The notes: generated from the letters alone by a model not told the origin. Shown: positions 16,182 to 25,701, counted from the stretch's first letter. The stretch: DNA of 64,000 nucleotides from Sulfidibacterium sp964456625 (GCA_964456625.1 CAYWBO010000005.1:1-64000), one strand, 5' to 3'. Translations and numbers: made by a program.

Positions 16182-16601
16182 CTATTTCCCCTGAAAATAT
16201 TTGATGGCAAGCCGGTAGGAATCCATACCAAATCCAATGATGGATCCAACACAGTTAGGTGAAATGTAGCTCACATGCCTGAAATCCTCGCGCGAAAAGA
16301 TATTACTGATGTGCACTTCTACCACCGGCGTTTTAATGGCTTTGATTGCATCACCCAGGGCCACGGAAGTATGAGTATACGCACCCGCATTCAGAATTAT
16401 TCCGTCAACTTCATCATCGCACTCATGGATTTTATTAATGAGCTCTCCTTCTACATTCGACTGATAATAAGAAATTTGCATCTCAAGAAATTCTGCCTGG
16501 AATCGGAGTAGTACTTGCTCAAAAGAATCGTCTCCGTAAATGGTGGGTTCGCGTTTTCCCAGCAAGTTCAGATTGGGGCCATTGATAATGATGATCTTCA
16601 T
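16182..16601 (-). CDS. aroQ: 3-dehydroquinate dehydratase, type II
   Basis: A 139-aa type II dehydroquinase, catalysing the third step of the shikimate pathway. The ATG at 16601 (MKIIIINGPNLNLLGKREP) is the family start; the frame extends upstream to 16643 but the extension overlaps the promoter. Motifs are NGPNLNLLG, the catalytic tyrosine in EPTIYG, the substrate loop NAGAYTHTSVAL, and the HISN motif within VEVHISNIFSRE. The length is normal. The pathway gene aroK is also in the window, at 54.4 kb, but not linked. The gene is divergent from the DUF434 gene. Confidence 0.97.
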   Translation of the reverse strand: MKIIIINGPNLNLLGKREPTIYGDDSFEQVLLRFQAEFLEMQISYYQSNVEGELINKIHECDDEVDGIILNAGAYTHTSVALGDAIKAIKTPVVEVHISNIFSREDFRHVSYISPNCVGSIIGFGMDSYRLAIKYFQGK

Positions 16602-16621
16602 CTTTAAAATATTTAACTTTA

Positions 16622-16629
16622 CAAAGTTA
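16622..16629 (-). promoter_or_regulatory. Putative -7 box of aroQ
   Basis: The complement reads TAACTTTG, 20 bp upstream of the ATG at 16601. This supports the shorter aroQ start. No clear -33 element. Confidence 0.4.
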
Positions 16630-16645
16630 ATCATTGGGAGCAAAC

Positions 16646-17326
16646 ATGATACCGGGAGACCATTTTTTAGACGCCCTTACCGATTATTTGTATTTGCTGA
16701 ACCATCACTATCCTGAAAAATCCATCCTGAAACTGGTAGGAAATCATTATGCACTTAGTGCTGATGAGCGTGCTTTGTTGTTCCGCGGTTCTGCAAAACG
16801 AGAACTTCTGAAATTACGTAAAAGTAAGAAAATGAGCTTTCTGCCTGAGAACAGCAGGCTTACCGTGGATGGATTTAATATCTTCAGGACCGTGGGAAGC
16901 TATCTGAACGGGAATTTCGTTTTTGAAGGGATGGATGGCTTTTTGCGGGATGCCTCAGAACTTCACCGACAAAAACTAAGATGGGAAGTATTGGAAAGAG
17001 CCACAGATCTTATCCTTGCTTTTTTAAAGTACAAAAAGTGTAGTCGGGCCGATTTTTATTTCGATACCCCCATCAGCCACAGCGGCGATCTGACAAAACA
17101 TCTGATTCAAAAAATGGAAATCTTTTCCTTGTCTGGGATCGCAGAAACAGCGTTCTCCCCCGATCATATCCTCAAAAAAACCGAAACAGGATATATCTGC
17201 ACTTCCGATTCAAATATCATCGACAAAAGCAAGGTAAAAGTATACGATCTCTCACAGGGGGTTTTGGAATATCATTTCAAGCCCAGGATATTCTCATTGG
17301 GATCTTACCTGGATCAAGGATCCTGA
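16646..17326 (+). CDS. DUF434 (plus DUF5616-like) protein
   Basis: A 226-aa protein from the ATG at 16646 (MIPGDHFLDALTDYLYLL); four codons earlier there is an in-frame TTG. The N-terminal part (about 1-60, KLVGNHYALSADERALLFRG) matches what I recall of DUF434. The second half (RLTVDGFNIFRTVGSYL, VFEGMDGFLRDAS, RADFYFDTPISHSG) matches the companion DUF5616. No catalytic role is known to me. It lacks signal and membrane segments, so it should be cytoplasmic. It stops 3 bp before the convergent macrodomain gene. Confidence 0.8.
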   Translation: MIPGDHFLDALTDYLYLLNHHYPEKSILKLVGNHYALSADERALLFRGSAKRELLKLRKSKKMSFLPENSRLTVDGFNIFRTVGSYLNGNFVFEGMDGFLRDASELHRQKLRWEVLERATDLILAFLKYKKCSRADFYFDTPISHSGDLTKHLIQKMEIFSLSGIAETAFSPDHILKKTETGYICTSDSNIIDKSKVKVYDLSQGVLEYHFKPRIFSLGSYLDQGS

Positions 17327-17329
17327 AAA

Positions 17330-17842
17330 TTATAATCCCAGCCGGGATTGGTAAACACCATAATTATCGTTGTCAAAACAGACGAAATATACCCTTTCGG
17401 GGATGGGGTTTTGATCCAGAAATTGCTGGACAGTGCTAATAGCGATCTCGGCAGCTTTCTCTTTGGGAAAACCATAGACCCCGGTGCTGATATTCGGGAA
17501 AGCCACGGTTTTGCAATCATGTTGTTTTGCCAGTTGAAGGCTGGTTCGATAGGCACTTTCCAGGAGCGCTTCTTCGTTTTGACTGCCACCACGCCACACA
17601 GGCCCGACAGCATGGATCACATATTTTGAAGGCAGTCGATATCCCTTGGTGATTTTAGCAGCGCCTGTTTCACATCCGCCCAGCGTAAGACATTCCTTAT
17701 GCAGATCCGGACCTGCGGCTCGATGGATGGCACCGTCCACACCGCCTCCGCCAAGCAGGGTGCGGTTCGCAGCATTCACGATGGCGTCCACCGCCAGTTC
17801 CGTGATATCTCCACTCACCAGCTTTATTTTTTCAAATTTCAT
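17330..17842 (-). CDS. Macrodomain O-acetyl-ADP-ribose deacetylase (YmdB-like)
   Basis: A 170-aa stand-alone macrodomain. The ADP-ribose-binding features are VDAIVNAANRTLLGGGGVDG (about residues 19-38), then YVIHAVGPVWRGG and FPNISTGVYGFP. This matches YmdB-type enzymes that remove the acetyl group from O-acetyl-ADP-ribose and may reverse mono-ADP-ribosylation of proteins. The asparagine and aspartate of the NAAN and GGVDG loops are present, so it is probably active. Its start overlaps the stop of the DUF2061 gene by 4 bp (ATGA), so translation of the two is likely coupled. Confidence 0.94.
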   Translation of the reverse strand: MKFEKIKLVSGDITELAVDAIVNAANRTLLGGGGVDGAIHRAAGPDLHKECLTLGGCETGAAKITKGYRLPSKYVIHAVGPVWRGGSQNEEALLESAYRTSLQLAKQHDCKTVAFPNISTGVYGFPKEKAAEIAISTVQQFLDQNPIPERVYFVCFDNDNYGVYQSRLGL

Positions 17843-18189
17843 GATCCGGAATTTTCACTGTTTTCTCTATTGGCTTTCATTTCAGCCTCTCTTAACTTGT
17901 GCATGCGCCGGTAAGCATTCCTCCAGGCTCTTCTGCTCCAGTATTTCCCCCAGGTAATGTTGGTCCATAACCTTTCGTGGAAGTAATACAAAACCAGTTT
18001 CACAACTACATCCACACTGGCAATAGCCGTCGCATATTGCAGTACCTGGGAATCGGTTTTATCGGTTGAATTTTTGAACACCACAAAGCTGATGATAAAA
18101 GTTGCCCCTGAGGCAATAAAACGCCAACTGATGGCTTTCAGAATACTCCTGGAAGGGCTATCCTTTTTTATTACTTTTTCTCTTGCCAT
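17839..18189 (-). CDS. DUF2061 small membrane protein
   Basis: A 116-aa protein with the DUF2061 pattern: SRSILKAISWRFIASGATFI, then a second helix around TAIASVDVVVKLVLYYFHERLW. Two transmembrane segments are likely (about residues 25-45 and 60-80), with a basic, Arg-rich cytoplasmic tail (RRAWRNAYRRMHKL). In other bacteria this domain is sometimes fused or adjacent to sulfate-assimilation genes; no such gene is here. It overlaps the macrodomain gene by 4 bp. Function unknown. Confidence 0.88.
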   Translation of the reverse strand: MAREKVIKKDSPSRSILKAISWRFIASGATFIISFVVFKNSTDKTDSQVLQYATAIASVDVVVKLVLYYFHERLWTNITWGKYWSRRAWRNAYRRMHKLREAEMKANRENSENSGS

Positions 18190-18291
18190 GCGCTATATTA
18201 TTATTTCAAGAAAAAAACATCTGCAAAGCGGACATTTTCTTACTGAGAGATTTACAATTATTTAAAATTTGACTTATGCTAAGATAAGGCT

Positions 18292-19083
18292 TTATCCAAA
18301 ATAGGTATAGGCTTTCACCAAAAATTCGTCGTGCACCTTGTCGTTCGATGACACTATTTCCCTTCCGAAGATGAAATCATCACTTCCGTTAAACGTCGTA
18401 TTTCGCCCTCCTGCCCTTTCCACGATCAGGACTCCCGCTGCCACATCCCACGGATTCAGTCCATACTCGTAGAAAAGCTCAAAGCGGCCGCAGGCAACGT
18501 AAGCCAGATCCACAGCAGCAGAACCTAAACGCCTTACCCCACGACTGCTCTGCATCAGGTCTTTGAACAAAACAAGATAATTGTCCAGCCGCGAATAATC
18601 ATAATACGGAAATCCCGTGGCCAGCAAAGCCTGATCCAAGATCCCCGTATCGGAAACCCTGATCTGTTTTCCGTTAAGAAACGCCGGCCCGCCCTGCCAT
18701 GCATAAAAACATTCGTTCATATTAATTTCGAAAATCACACCGACAACGGGTTTCAGATATTCTGCCAAAGCGATTGACACCGAAAAAACAGGAATTTTAT
18801 GAATGAAATTAGTGGTTCCGTCTAACGGATCTACGATCCAGTTAAAACGCTCAGCCCTTTGAAGATCAGGGCTTTCCTCGGCGATAAAACCGGCTTCGGG
18901 AAGTAGCTTTTTTAGGGCATCCACTAGAAATGCCTCCGATTTCTTGTCCACATACGACACCAAATCGTGGGCCCCTTTATATTCCACATCCGTCTCGCTA
19001 AAACGACTGATTTCCTCCTGAATGATTTTTCCTGCCTGCTTACTGATTTCTACTACCTGTTGCGTTATCAATTCGAGATGCAT
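18292..19083 (-). CDS. Inositol monophosphatase family phosphatase
   Basis: A 263-aa Mg2+-dependent phosphatase. The metal-site motifs are FIAEESP (about residues 66-72), DPLDGTTNF at 85-93 and NPWDVAAGVLIVERAGG near residue 210, all in the canonical order. Likely substrates are inositol-1-phosphate or related sugar phosphates; a role like SuhB or CysQ cannot be separated by sequence alone. It directly follows coaE (4-bp gap) and so sits in a ybbR-coaE-phosphatase operon on the minus strand. Confidence 0.9.
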   Translation of the reverse strand: MHLELITQQVVEISKQAGKIIQEEISRFSETDVEYKGAHDLVSYVDKKSEAFLVDALKKLLPEAGFIAEESPDLQRAERFNWIVDPLDGTTNFIHKIPVFSVSIALAEYLKPVVGVIFEINMNECFYAWQGGPAFLNGKQIRVSDTGILDQALLATGFPYYDYSRLDNYLVLFKDLMQSSRGVRRLGSAAVDLAYVACGRFELFYEYGLNPWDVAAGVLIVERAGGRNTTFNGSDDFIFGREIVSSNDKVHDEFLVKAYTYFG

Positions 19084-19087
19084 TATT

Positions 19088-19675
19088 CTAATTTTTTTTC
19101 GTTAACTGATTGTGTATTTCCAGGATCTGTGGGATTAGGAACTTTTTTCCGTCGTTCAAGATCACAAAATCGGCCATTTGTATCTTTTTCTTTTCAGACC
19201 ACTGATTCTTCATTCTTGCCTTCACAGCACTTTCCGGAAGTGCATCCCGCTCCATCACACGCTGAAGCCGCACTTTTTCAGGGGCCGATACCATGATGAT
19301 ATGATTAAACTCATGCTCCAGATGACTTTCAAACAAAATGGCGGCTTCGTGTAACGTATAATTCCGGTCAGCATTTTCTTTAAGCCATTGCAAATATTTT
19401 GCAACCACACCGGGATGTATGATCCGGTTTATTTCAACAAGGGCATTCCGGTCATTAAAAACCACACGCGCCAGATTCTGCGGAATGAGCTCCCCGTCAT
19501 TACTATACATCCCCGCACCAAAAGTTCCTTTTACCTTTTCCCTTACTTTAGGATCGTTGTATAAGCCACGGGCTACTCTGTCAGCATAAAAAACCGGCAC
19601 TCCCAGCGTTTCGAAGATCTGACACACCAGCGTTTTCCCGCTGCCGATATTTCCAGTTAACCCGACTTTAAGCAT
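19088..19675 (-). CDS. coaE: Dephospho-CoA kinase
   Basis: A 195-aa P-loop kinase that phosphorylates the 3'-OH of dephospho-CoA, the final step of CoA synthesis. Walker A is GNIGSGKT at residues 8-15. ADRVARGLY follows as the DxD-type substrate region. The lid region VRLQRVMERDALPES is also typical. The length fits the family. It lies 9 bp after ybbR and 4 bp before the phosphatase gene. Confidence 0.96.
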   Translation of the reverse strand: MLKVGLTGNIGSGKTLVCQIFETLGVPVFYADRVARGLYNDPKVREKVKGTFGAGMYSNDGELIPQNLARVVFNDRNALVEINRIIHPGVVAKYLQWLKENADRNYTLHEAAILFESHLEHEFNHIIMVSAPEKVRLQRVMERDALPESAVKARMKNQWSEKKKIQMADFVILNDGKKFLIPQILEIHNQLTKKN

Positions 19676-19684
19676 GAAACACTC

Positions 19685-20668
19685 CTAGTTTACGATGATG
19701 AATTCGACCGAATACGGATCCATCCGCACATCCCGTGTGATTTTGGGCTGTTTCAGGATTCGAAGATTCAGCGTTTTCACACTACTCAAATCCACATTTT
19801 TAACATCCGGCACTACTTTAAACTGATTTGTTTTTAACTCTTTGTAATCTTTCAAAAACATGTTGAAATACAAAGTAGTGGTCGCCGGGAAAGTACGTAT
19901 GGTGGGGACAATACCCGAAACATCAATAGGCACTTTCAGACTGAATTCCGTATATTTCTCAATGATCAGTTTCACTTTTACCCGTTCAGGGGCGATCCTT
20001 AAAACTCCTGGTAATGGGTTTTGCAACGCAACTGTAACCTCTTGGTTTTCATCCAGATCATTCAGATCAATCGAATTGGTCCGAATCGAAGAAATAGTAT
20101 CAATCTGTTTTTGAGATCCCCAGATGGTAATTTTATCCGGAACCAGGTTAACTGCATACAACCCGTACTGACTCTTAAACTGAAGATCCAGCTTGGGCTT
20201 AACATCAACTTTCCGGCTCGCAAGGTCTTCGAGGTTTAATTCCAAATCCGGCGTGGAAAATATGATCTCCGATTCATTTACATTCAACCGCGAAGCCAGG
20301 GGGTCTTTCAATCCCTGTGTAAAAATGGCATAAGAATTCGGTTTGATCTTCTCCATCTTGATATCTGCCAGGTTCACCGGGATATATTTCAGTTTTCCAG
20401 TAACCAGCAGATCCAGAAGATTGTATCCGTCGGATTTAAAACTTACGTTAACAATACTGTCCTCCGAAGCCCCCAGCAGCTTGTCGTTCGGGATGTTTTC
20501 GTATTTGATTTTCAAAGGATATGTAACGGAGTAATCGGCTGAGAGTTTGATCAGGATCCAAAACAGCGTGGCCAGCATTAAACATATCAGAAAGATTGGG
20601 GTATCACGCTTCTTTTTCGCTATCTCCCTGATATCAGTTTCTCCATAAGTTTTGCCGGGGTTTGCCAT
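19685..20668 (-). CDS. YbbR-like (CdaR-type) membrane-anchored protein
   Basis: A 327-aa protein with one N-terminal transmembrane anchor (about residues 23-42, TPIFLICLMLATLFWILIKL) and tandem YbbR-type domains on the outside, starting YPLKIKYENIPNDKLL. The repeats keep the pattern of a short strand, VKLII or VTVAL, followed by a loop. In Firmicutes YbbR/CdaR regulates diadenylate cyclase; no cyclase gene is in the window, so that link is only a hint. In Bacteroidota this gene commonly precedes coaE, as here. Confidence 0.85.
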   Translation of the reverse strand: MANPGKTYGETDIREIAKKKRDTPIFLICLMLATLFWILIKLSADYSVTYPLKIKYENIPNDKLLGASEDSIVNVSFKSDGYNLLDLLVTGKLKYIPVNLADIKMEKIKPNSYAIFTQGLKDPLASRLNVNESEIIFSTPDLELNLEDLASRKVDVKPKLDLQFKSQYGLYAVNLVPDKITIWGSQKQIDTISSIRTNSIDLNDLDENQEVTVALQNPLPGVLRIAPERVKVKLIIEKYTEFSLKVPIDVSGIVPTIRTFPATTTLYFNMFLKDYKELKTNQFKVVPDVKNVDLSSVKTLNLRILKQPKITRDVRMDPYSVEFIIVN

Positions 20669-20875
20669 GTCTCTTCTTTACACATTGTAAAAATACAGAT
20701 TTCTCCTAATGTTCCGAATTATTACAAGTAATATTCAGCATTACCGGCAAAGGTTCAGGTAAAAAAAATTTTATCAACAATGTAATTAAGTATGTGACAG
20801 GCAAAATGGCACAAAATCCCCCACATGCTTCCCGAATTGTCAGCAAAACTACCGACAAATGAAACACTATTTATA

Positions 20876-20883
20876 TAAATTTG
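20876..20883 (+). promoter_or_regulatory. Putative -7 box of dnaE
   Basis: TAAATTTG lies 62 bp before the dnaE ATG. No TTG at the expected spacing. Confidence 0.35.
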
Positions 20884-20944
20884 TTTACACAAGAGTATTT
20901 TGCTATACCGCAGACATTCAGAAGAATAGAGATTTTCGATATTT

Positions 20945-23900
20945 ATGTTTTTAATTTACGACACCGAGACGACAGGCTTGCCCAAAAACGACCAGGCCCC
21001 TTTGACGGATTTTGACAACTGGCCGCGATTGATTCAGCTTGCCTGGCAGATGCATGATGAGAATGGGGAAGTTATTGAAGTCAATAATTACCTTATCAAA
21101 CCGGAAAATTTTATCATCCCGCGTGGTGCCGAAAAAATACATGGAATCTCAACCGAGAGAGCTTTAAAAGAAGGAAATGACCTGGCGGAAGTGCTGGAAA
21201 TTTTCAGTAAGTCGCTCGAAAAAGCCAAAGTTGTTATCGGACATAATATCGAATTCGACAATACAGTGATGCAGGTCGAATATCTGCGAAAGGAAATCCC
21301 CTGTAGCATTCCCGATAAAATCATCCTTGACACCAAAGAAGTCTCCACAGATTTCTGTGCCATTCCCGGAGGACGGGGTGGAAAATTCAAGTGGCCTAAA
21401 CTTTCGGAGTTATATTTCAAGCTTTTTGAAACGGATTTCGATGCAGCGCACAATGCATCTGCCGACGTGCAGGCCACGGCCCGCTGTTTTCTGGAACTGC
21501 TGCGCATCGGTGTTATCGAAGCGGGTATGGTAGGACTTCCGGAAGCTACGGTCCAGGCTTTTCGCGATCTTCATCCCGAGCCCATGGAGGACATCGGGCT
21601 CCAGGTCGACTCGTATCATGAAAAACCTGAAGAGGAAGAAGCAGAACCCGAAGAGACCGTTCCGGAAGTTTCCGGAGCAGATTATGCCGAAATTCCCTTC
21701 ACACACCTGCACGTTCACACCCAGTTTTCTGTCCTGGACGGACTGTCAAAGATTCCCGATCTGATAAAAAAAGCCAAGGCCGACGGCATGAAGGCCGTTG
21801 CCATCACAGACCACGGAAACATGTTCGGCGTAAAATCCTTTCACGTGGAAGCAACAAAGGCAGGGATCAAGCCCATTTTGGGATGCGAAGTGTATATTGC
21901 CCAGCGGGGAATGAAGATCAAGGAAAACAAGCTGGATGCCGCAGGCTGGCATCTGATCCTGCTGGCAAAAAACAGGCAGGGCTATGAAAATCTGATGTAC
22001 CTTGTTTCTACAGCCTGGACCGTTGGCTATTATTACAAACCCAGGATCGACAAAGAACTGCTGAAAGAACATCACGAAGGGCTGATTGCGCTTTCAGCTT
22101 GTCTGGGAGGAGAGATCCCGGATAAGATTATGAATGAGGGCGTCGAAAAAGCCGAAGAGGCCCTTGTGGAATACAAAGAAATTTTTGGTGATGATCTCTA
22201 TCTGGAACTCCAGAGACACCAGAGCGGCGAGCCGGAAATGGACCGAAAAGTTTACGACGACCAGGTCTATGTGAATGGGGAACTCATAAAGATGGCAAAA
22301 AAATACGACCTTAAGGTCGTGGCCACCAACGACGCGCATTTTATCAATGCGGATGATGCAGGAGCACACGACCGGCTGATCTGTATCGGCACCGCCAGAG
22401 ATCTGGACGACCCGAACAGGCTTCGCTATACCCAGCAGGAATGGTTCAAGACCCAGCAGGAAATGCGTAATGTGTTTGCAGACATTCCTGAAGCGTTGGA
22501 AAACACGCAGGAAATTGTGGATAAAGTAGAAGAATACGCGCTGGACCATAAGCCTATCATGCCTGAGTTTATCATCCCGGAACCTTTTGAAAATGCCAAC
22601 GATTATCTCAGAGACATTACTTATAAAGGTGCCGGGGAGCGTTATAAAACCATTACACCGGAGTTGCGGGAGCGCATCGATTTTGAACTGGAAACCATTA
22701 AAAACATGGGATTTCCAGATTATTTTCTGATCGTATGGGACTTTCTGGAGGCCGCCCGAAAAATGGGCGTCGCTGTGGGCCCGGGAAGAGGAAGCGCTGC
22801 CGGTTCGGTCGTCGCCTACAGCCTTAAAATTACACAAATCGACCCTGTTAAATACAACCTGCTGTTCGAAAGGTTCTTAAATCCGGATCGTATTTCCATG
22901 CCTGATATCGACATCGACTTTGATGACGACGGCCGGGAAAAGGTTCTGTACTGGGTATCGGAAAAATATGGAAAAGAACGGGTGGCGCACCTGATCACCT
23001 TTGGCACCATGGCAGCTAAATCCGCCATCCGGGATGTGGCCCGTGTTCAGAAGCTTCCGCTTTCGGAGGCTGACAGGCTGGCCAAGATGGTTCCTGAAAG
23101 GCCCGGGGTTTCTCTTCAAGATGCACTGAAAGAAGTTCCCGAGCTGAAAAAAGAACTGGAAGAAGGAAAACCCGAAATCCAGTCGGTCATCAAAAACGCC
23201 ATGACACTGGAAGGCTCGGTAAGGAATACGGGAACCCATGCCTGCGGAATTATCATTGCACGCGAGCATCTCGACAAATACGTACCGATTTCCACCGTTA
23301 AAGAATCGGTTTTGGACTACGCCACACAATTTGACGGAAAATACATTGAATCTATCGGGTTGCTGAAGATGGATTTTCTGGGTCTGAAAACGCTCTCTAT
23401 CATCAAGGAAACGCTGGATAATATCAAACGCTCCAAAGGCAAAGATGTGGATATCAACAATGTTCCGCTTGATGATAAAGAAACCTACGAATTGTACAGC
23501 CGGGGTGAAACCACGGCTTTGTTCCAGTTCGAGTCAGATGGCATGAAAAAATATTTGCGTGAGCTCAAACCCACCCGGTTTGAAGACCTCATCGCTATGA
23601 ATGCGCTGTACCGTCCGGGCCCGATGGGTTATATCCCGAATTTCATCGCTCGGAAACACGGTCGTGAAAAGATAGAATATGACCTTCCCATGATGGAGGA
23701 AATCCTGAAAGAAACTTACGGAATTACAGTCTATCAGGAACAGGTGATGCTTTTATCGCGAATCATGGCTGGTTTTACACGCGGTCAGTCCGACTCTCTG
23801 CGAAAAGCCATGGGAAAGAAGAAAATCGAAGAGATGAACAAGCTCAAGATCGAGTATCTCAACGGTTGTAAGAACAATGGAATTAGCGAGGAAAAAGCCG

Positions 23901-25183
23901 ATAAAGTCTGGAAAGACTGGGAAGAATTTGCCAAATACGCTTTCAACAAATCACACGCTACCTGTTATTCTTATGTCTCCTATCAGACAGCTTACTTAAA
24001 GGCCCACTACCCGGCCGAATTTATGGCAGCCGTGCTCAGCCGGAACCTGAACAACATCGATAAGATTACTTTCTTTATCAAGGAAGCCAACCGCATGGGG
24101 ATCCAGGTCCTGGGGCCGGATGTCAACGAAAGTGCACTGAACTTTACTGTGAACAAACAGGGCATTATCCGCTTCGGACTGGCGGCTATCAAAGGGGTTG
24201 GTGAAAATGCGGCTCAGGATATTATCGATGAACGCGAGAAAAACGGAGCGTTTCAGGATATCTTTGACGTGGTGAAGCGGGTGAATCTGAAATCCGTCAA
24301 CAAACGGAGTTTCGAAGCACTTGCCAAGGCGGGGGCTTTTGACTCCTTTGAAGATGTACACAGATCACAATATTTCTTTAAAGAAAACGAAAATAGCCAG
24401 GCCTTTCTGGAAAACCTGCTTAAATTCGGAGCCAAGTACAAAGAAGATCTGCTGTCAACACAGACTTCCCTTTTCGGGGAAGAAGCGCCTGTTGACCTGG
24501 AGCATCCGTCTGTTCCACCTTGCGACCCCTGGCCTATTCCTGTGAGACTTCAGAATGAAAAAGAAGTCTTGGGATTTTACATTTCAGGCCATCCGCTGGA
24601 TGATTATAAGATCACCATCCAGGCGGTCTGCAATACGGATATCGCCAGCCTGCGGAACAATCTGGCCGAATTCAAAGACAAAGACATCTCCATTGCCGGG
24701 ATGGTCACGGCTTCCACCCAAAAAGCGACCAAAAGGGGGACATACTTCGGCGTTTTCACGCTGGAGGACTTTACCGGAGCAACGGAACTCAGGCTTTTTG
24801 CGGAACCCTATCTTAAAATGAAACACCTCCTGGTTCCGGGAAACAATCTGTTCCTGCGGGCCAGGGTGGAAGGCAGTGTCTACGACGAAACCAACCTGAA
24901 CGTCAACATCAAGGAAATCTTTTTACTGGAAGAAGCGCTGAGCCGGGTGATGAACAAAGTCACGCTGTTTTTCAAACCGGATGACATTAATGAAGGACTT
25001 ATCAACCATCTAAAGGCCACTGTAAAGACATCCCCGGGAGATACTGAATTGTATATCTCCATCCTCGATGAGCAAAACCACCGGCCCGTAATGCTGAAAG
25101 CCAAAACTTCAAAAGTCGATGCACAGACACTACTCAATAAAATGGAGCTTATCGGTGAGACCCATTACACCTTAAGTGCATGA
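20945..25183 (+). CDS. dnaE: DNA polymerase III alpha subunit with N-terminal DEDDh exonuclease
   Basis: A 1412-aa replicative polymerase. Residues about 1-190 are a DnaQ-like 3'-5' exonuclease with the DEDDh motifs DTETTG, GHNIEFDN and HNASADVQAT. An acidic linker (about 215-245, EEEEAEPEETVPE) leads to a PHP domain starting FTHLHVHTQFSVLDG. The C-family palm carries PDIDIDFDDDGR with the catalytic aspartates, and GPGRGSAAGS is also conserved. Helix-hairpin-helix, an OB domain (DISIAGMVTASTQ) and a short tail complete it. This proofreading-fused DnaE is, as I recall, usual for part of the Bacteroidota, so editing may not require a separate epsilon subunit. It is a single-gene unit followed by trxA. 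Confidence 0.97.
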   Translation: MFLIYDTETTGLPKNDQAPLTDFDNWPRLIQLAWQMHDENGEVIEVNNYLIKPENFIIPRGAEKIHGISTERALKEGNDLAEVLEIFSKSLEKAKVVIGHNIEFDNTVMQVEYLRKEIPCSIPDKIILDTKEVSTDFCAIPGGRGGKFKWPKLSELYFKLFETDFDAAHNASADVQATARCFLELLRIGVIEAGMVGLPEATVQAFRDLHPEPMEDIGLQVDSYHEKPEEEEAEPEETVPEVSGADYAEIPFTHLHVHTQFSVLDGLSKIPDLIKKAKADGMKAVAITDHGNMFGVKSFHVEATKAGIKPILGCEVYIAQRGMKIKENKLDAAGWHLILLAKNRQGYENLMYLVSTAWTVGYYYKPRIDKELLKEHHEGLIALSACLGGEIPDKIMNEGVEKAEEALVEYKEIFGDDLYLELQRHQSGEPEMDRKVYDDQVYVNGELIKMAKKYDLKVVATNDAHFINADDAGAHDRLICIGTARDLDDPNRLRYTQQEWFKTQQEMRNVFADIPEALENTQEIVDKVEEYALDHKPIMPEFIIPEPFENANDYLRDITYKGAGERYKTITPELRERIDFELETIKNMGFPDYFLIVWDFLEAARKMGVAVGPGRGSAAGSVVAYSLKITQIDPVKYNLLFERFLNPDRISMPDIDIDFDDDGREKVLYWVSEKYGKERVAHLITFGTMAAKSAIRDVARVQKLPLSEADRLAKMVPERPGVSLQDALKEVPELKKELEEGKPEIQSVIKNAMTLEGSVRNTGTHACGIIIAREHLDKYVPISTVKESVLDYATQFDGKYIESIGLLKMDFLGLKTLSIIKETLDNIKRSKGKDVDINNVPLDDKETYELYSRGETTALFQFESDGMKKYLRELKPTRFEDLIAMNALYRPGPMGYIPNFIARKHGREKIEYDLPMMEEILKETYGITVYQEQVMLLSRIMAGFTRGQSDSLRKAMGKKKIEEMNKLKIEYLNGCKNNGISEEKADKVWKDWEEFAKYAFNKSHATCYSYVSYQTAYLKAHYPAEFMAAVLSRNLNNIDKITFFIKEANRMGIQVLGPDVNESALNFTVNKQGIIRFGLAAIKGVGENAAQDIIDEREKNGAFQDIFDVVKRVNLKSVNKRSFEALAKAGAFDSFEDVHRSQYFFKENENSQAFLENLLKFGAKYKEDLLSTQTSLFGEEAPVDLEHPSVPPCDPWPIPVRLQNEKEVLGFYISGHPLDDYKITIQAVCNTDIASLRNNLAEFKDKDISIAGMVTASTQKATKRGTYFGVFTLEDFTGATELRLFAEPYLKMKHLLVPGNNLFLRARVEGSVYDETNLNVNIKEIFLLEEALSRVMNKVTLFFKPDDINEGLINHLKATVKTSPGDTELYISILDEQNHRPVMLKAKTSKVDAQTLLNKMELIGETHYTLSA

Positions 25184-25304
25184 TCGTAAAACAGTAAACT
25201 TTAATTAAATAATTAAAAACCAATATCTTATTAATAACCTCCGCAAAGAAAAGAATTTTGTAACAAAGAAAAAATTTGATGTCTTCGGCAACATAATTCT
25301 TAAC

Positions 25305-25312
25305 TATCTTTG
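25305..25312 (+). promoter_or_regulatory. Putative -7 box of trxA
   Basis: TATCTTTG lies 18 bp before the ATG at 25331 and overlaps the longer TTG-started frame, which supports the ATG start. Confidence 0.5.
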
Positions 25313-25330
25313 CATTCAAAAATTAAAAAT

Positions 25331-25648
25331 ATGGCATTAGAATTAACAGATTCCAATTTCGACGATCTCGTCTTAAAATCAGATAAACCTGTAATCGTTG
25401 ACTTTTGGGCCGTTTGGTGTGGCCCCTGCCGTATCATCGGACCCATCGTGCAGGAAATTGGTGAAGAATATAGTGACCAAGTCCTGGTCGGGAAGGTTGA
25501 TGTTGACCACAACCCTGGTGTAGCAAGAAAATACGGTATCCGAAATATACCGACATTGTTGTTTTTCAAAGACGGTGAAGTGGTAGACAAACAGGTAGGT
25601 TCCGTACCGAAAGCTGTTCTGGTTAAAAAGCTGGAACAATACATTTAA
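25331..25648 (+). CDS. trxA: Thioredoxin
   Basis: A 105-aa cytoplasmic thioredoxin from the ATG at 25331 (MALELTDSNFDD). The redox site is WCGPC at residues 29-33 within VDFWAVWCGPCR. The cis-proline block is RNIPTLLFFKDGE, and the length is typical. It reduces protein disulfides and supplies electrons to reductases. A hairpin terminator follows 25 bp after the stop, so it is monocistronic. Confidence 0.97.
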   Translation: MALELTDSNFDDLVLKSDKPVIVDFWAVWCGPCRIIGPIVQEIGEEYSDQVLVGKVDVDHNPGVARKYGIRNIPTLLFFKDGEVVDKQVGSVPKAVLVKKLEQYI

Positions 25649-25672
25649 AATTAAAACAGCAAATCCTGGGGG

Positions 25673-25701
25673 AGCAGATATTTTAAAAATATCTGCTTTT
25701 C
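25673..25701 (+). terminator. Rho-independent terminator of trxA
   Basis: AGCAGATAT (25673-25681) and ATATCTGCT (25689-25697) form a 9-bp stem with an AT loop, followed by TTTT. Confidence 0.8.

Noticed and set aside
20677..20691. Palindrome TTTACA-CAT-TGTAAA just upstream of ybbR
   Set aside because: Short (6-bp arms), single copy and AT-rich; too weak to call an operator.
22094..22837. 247-codon minus-strand frame inside dnaE
   Set aside because: Antisense of conserved polymerase sequence; a codon-bias shadow.
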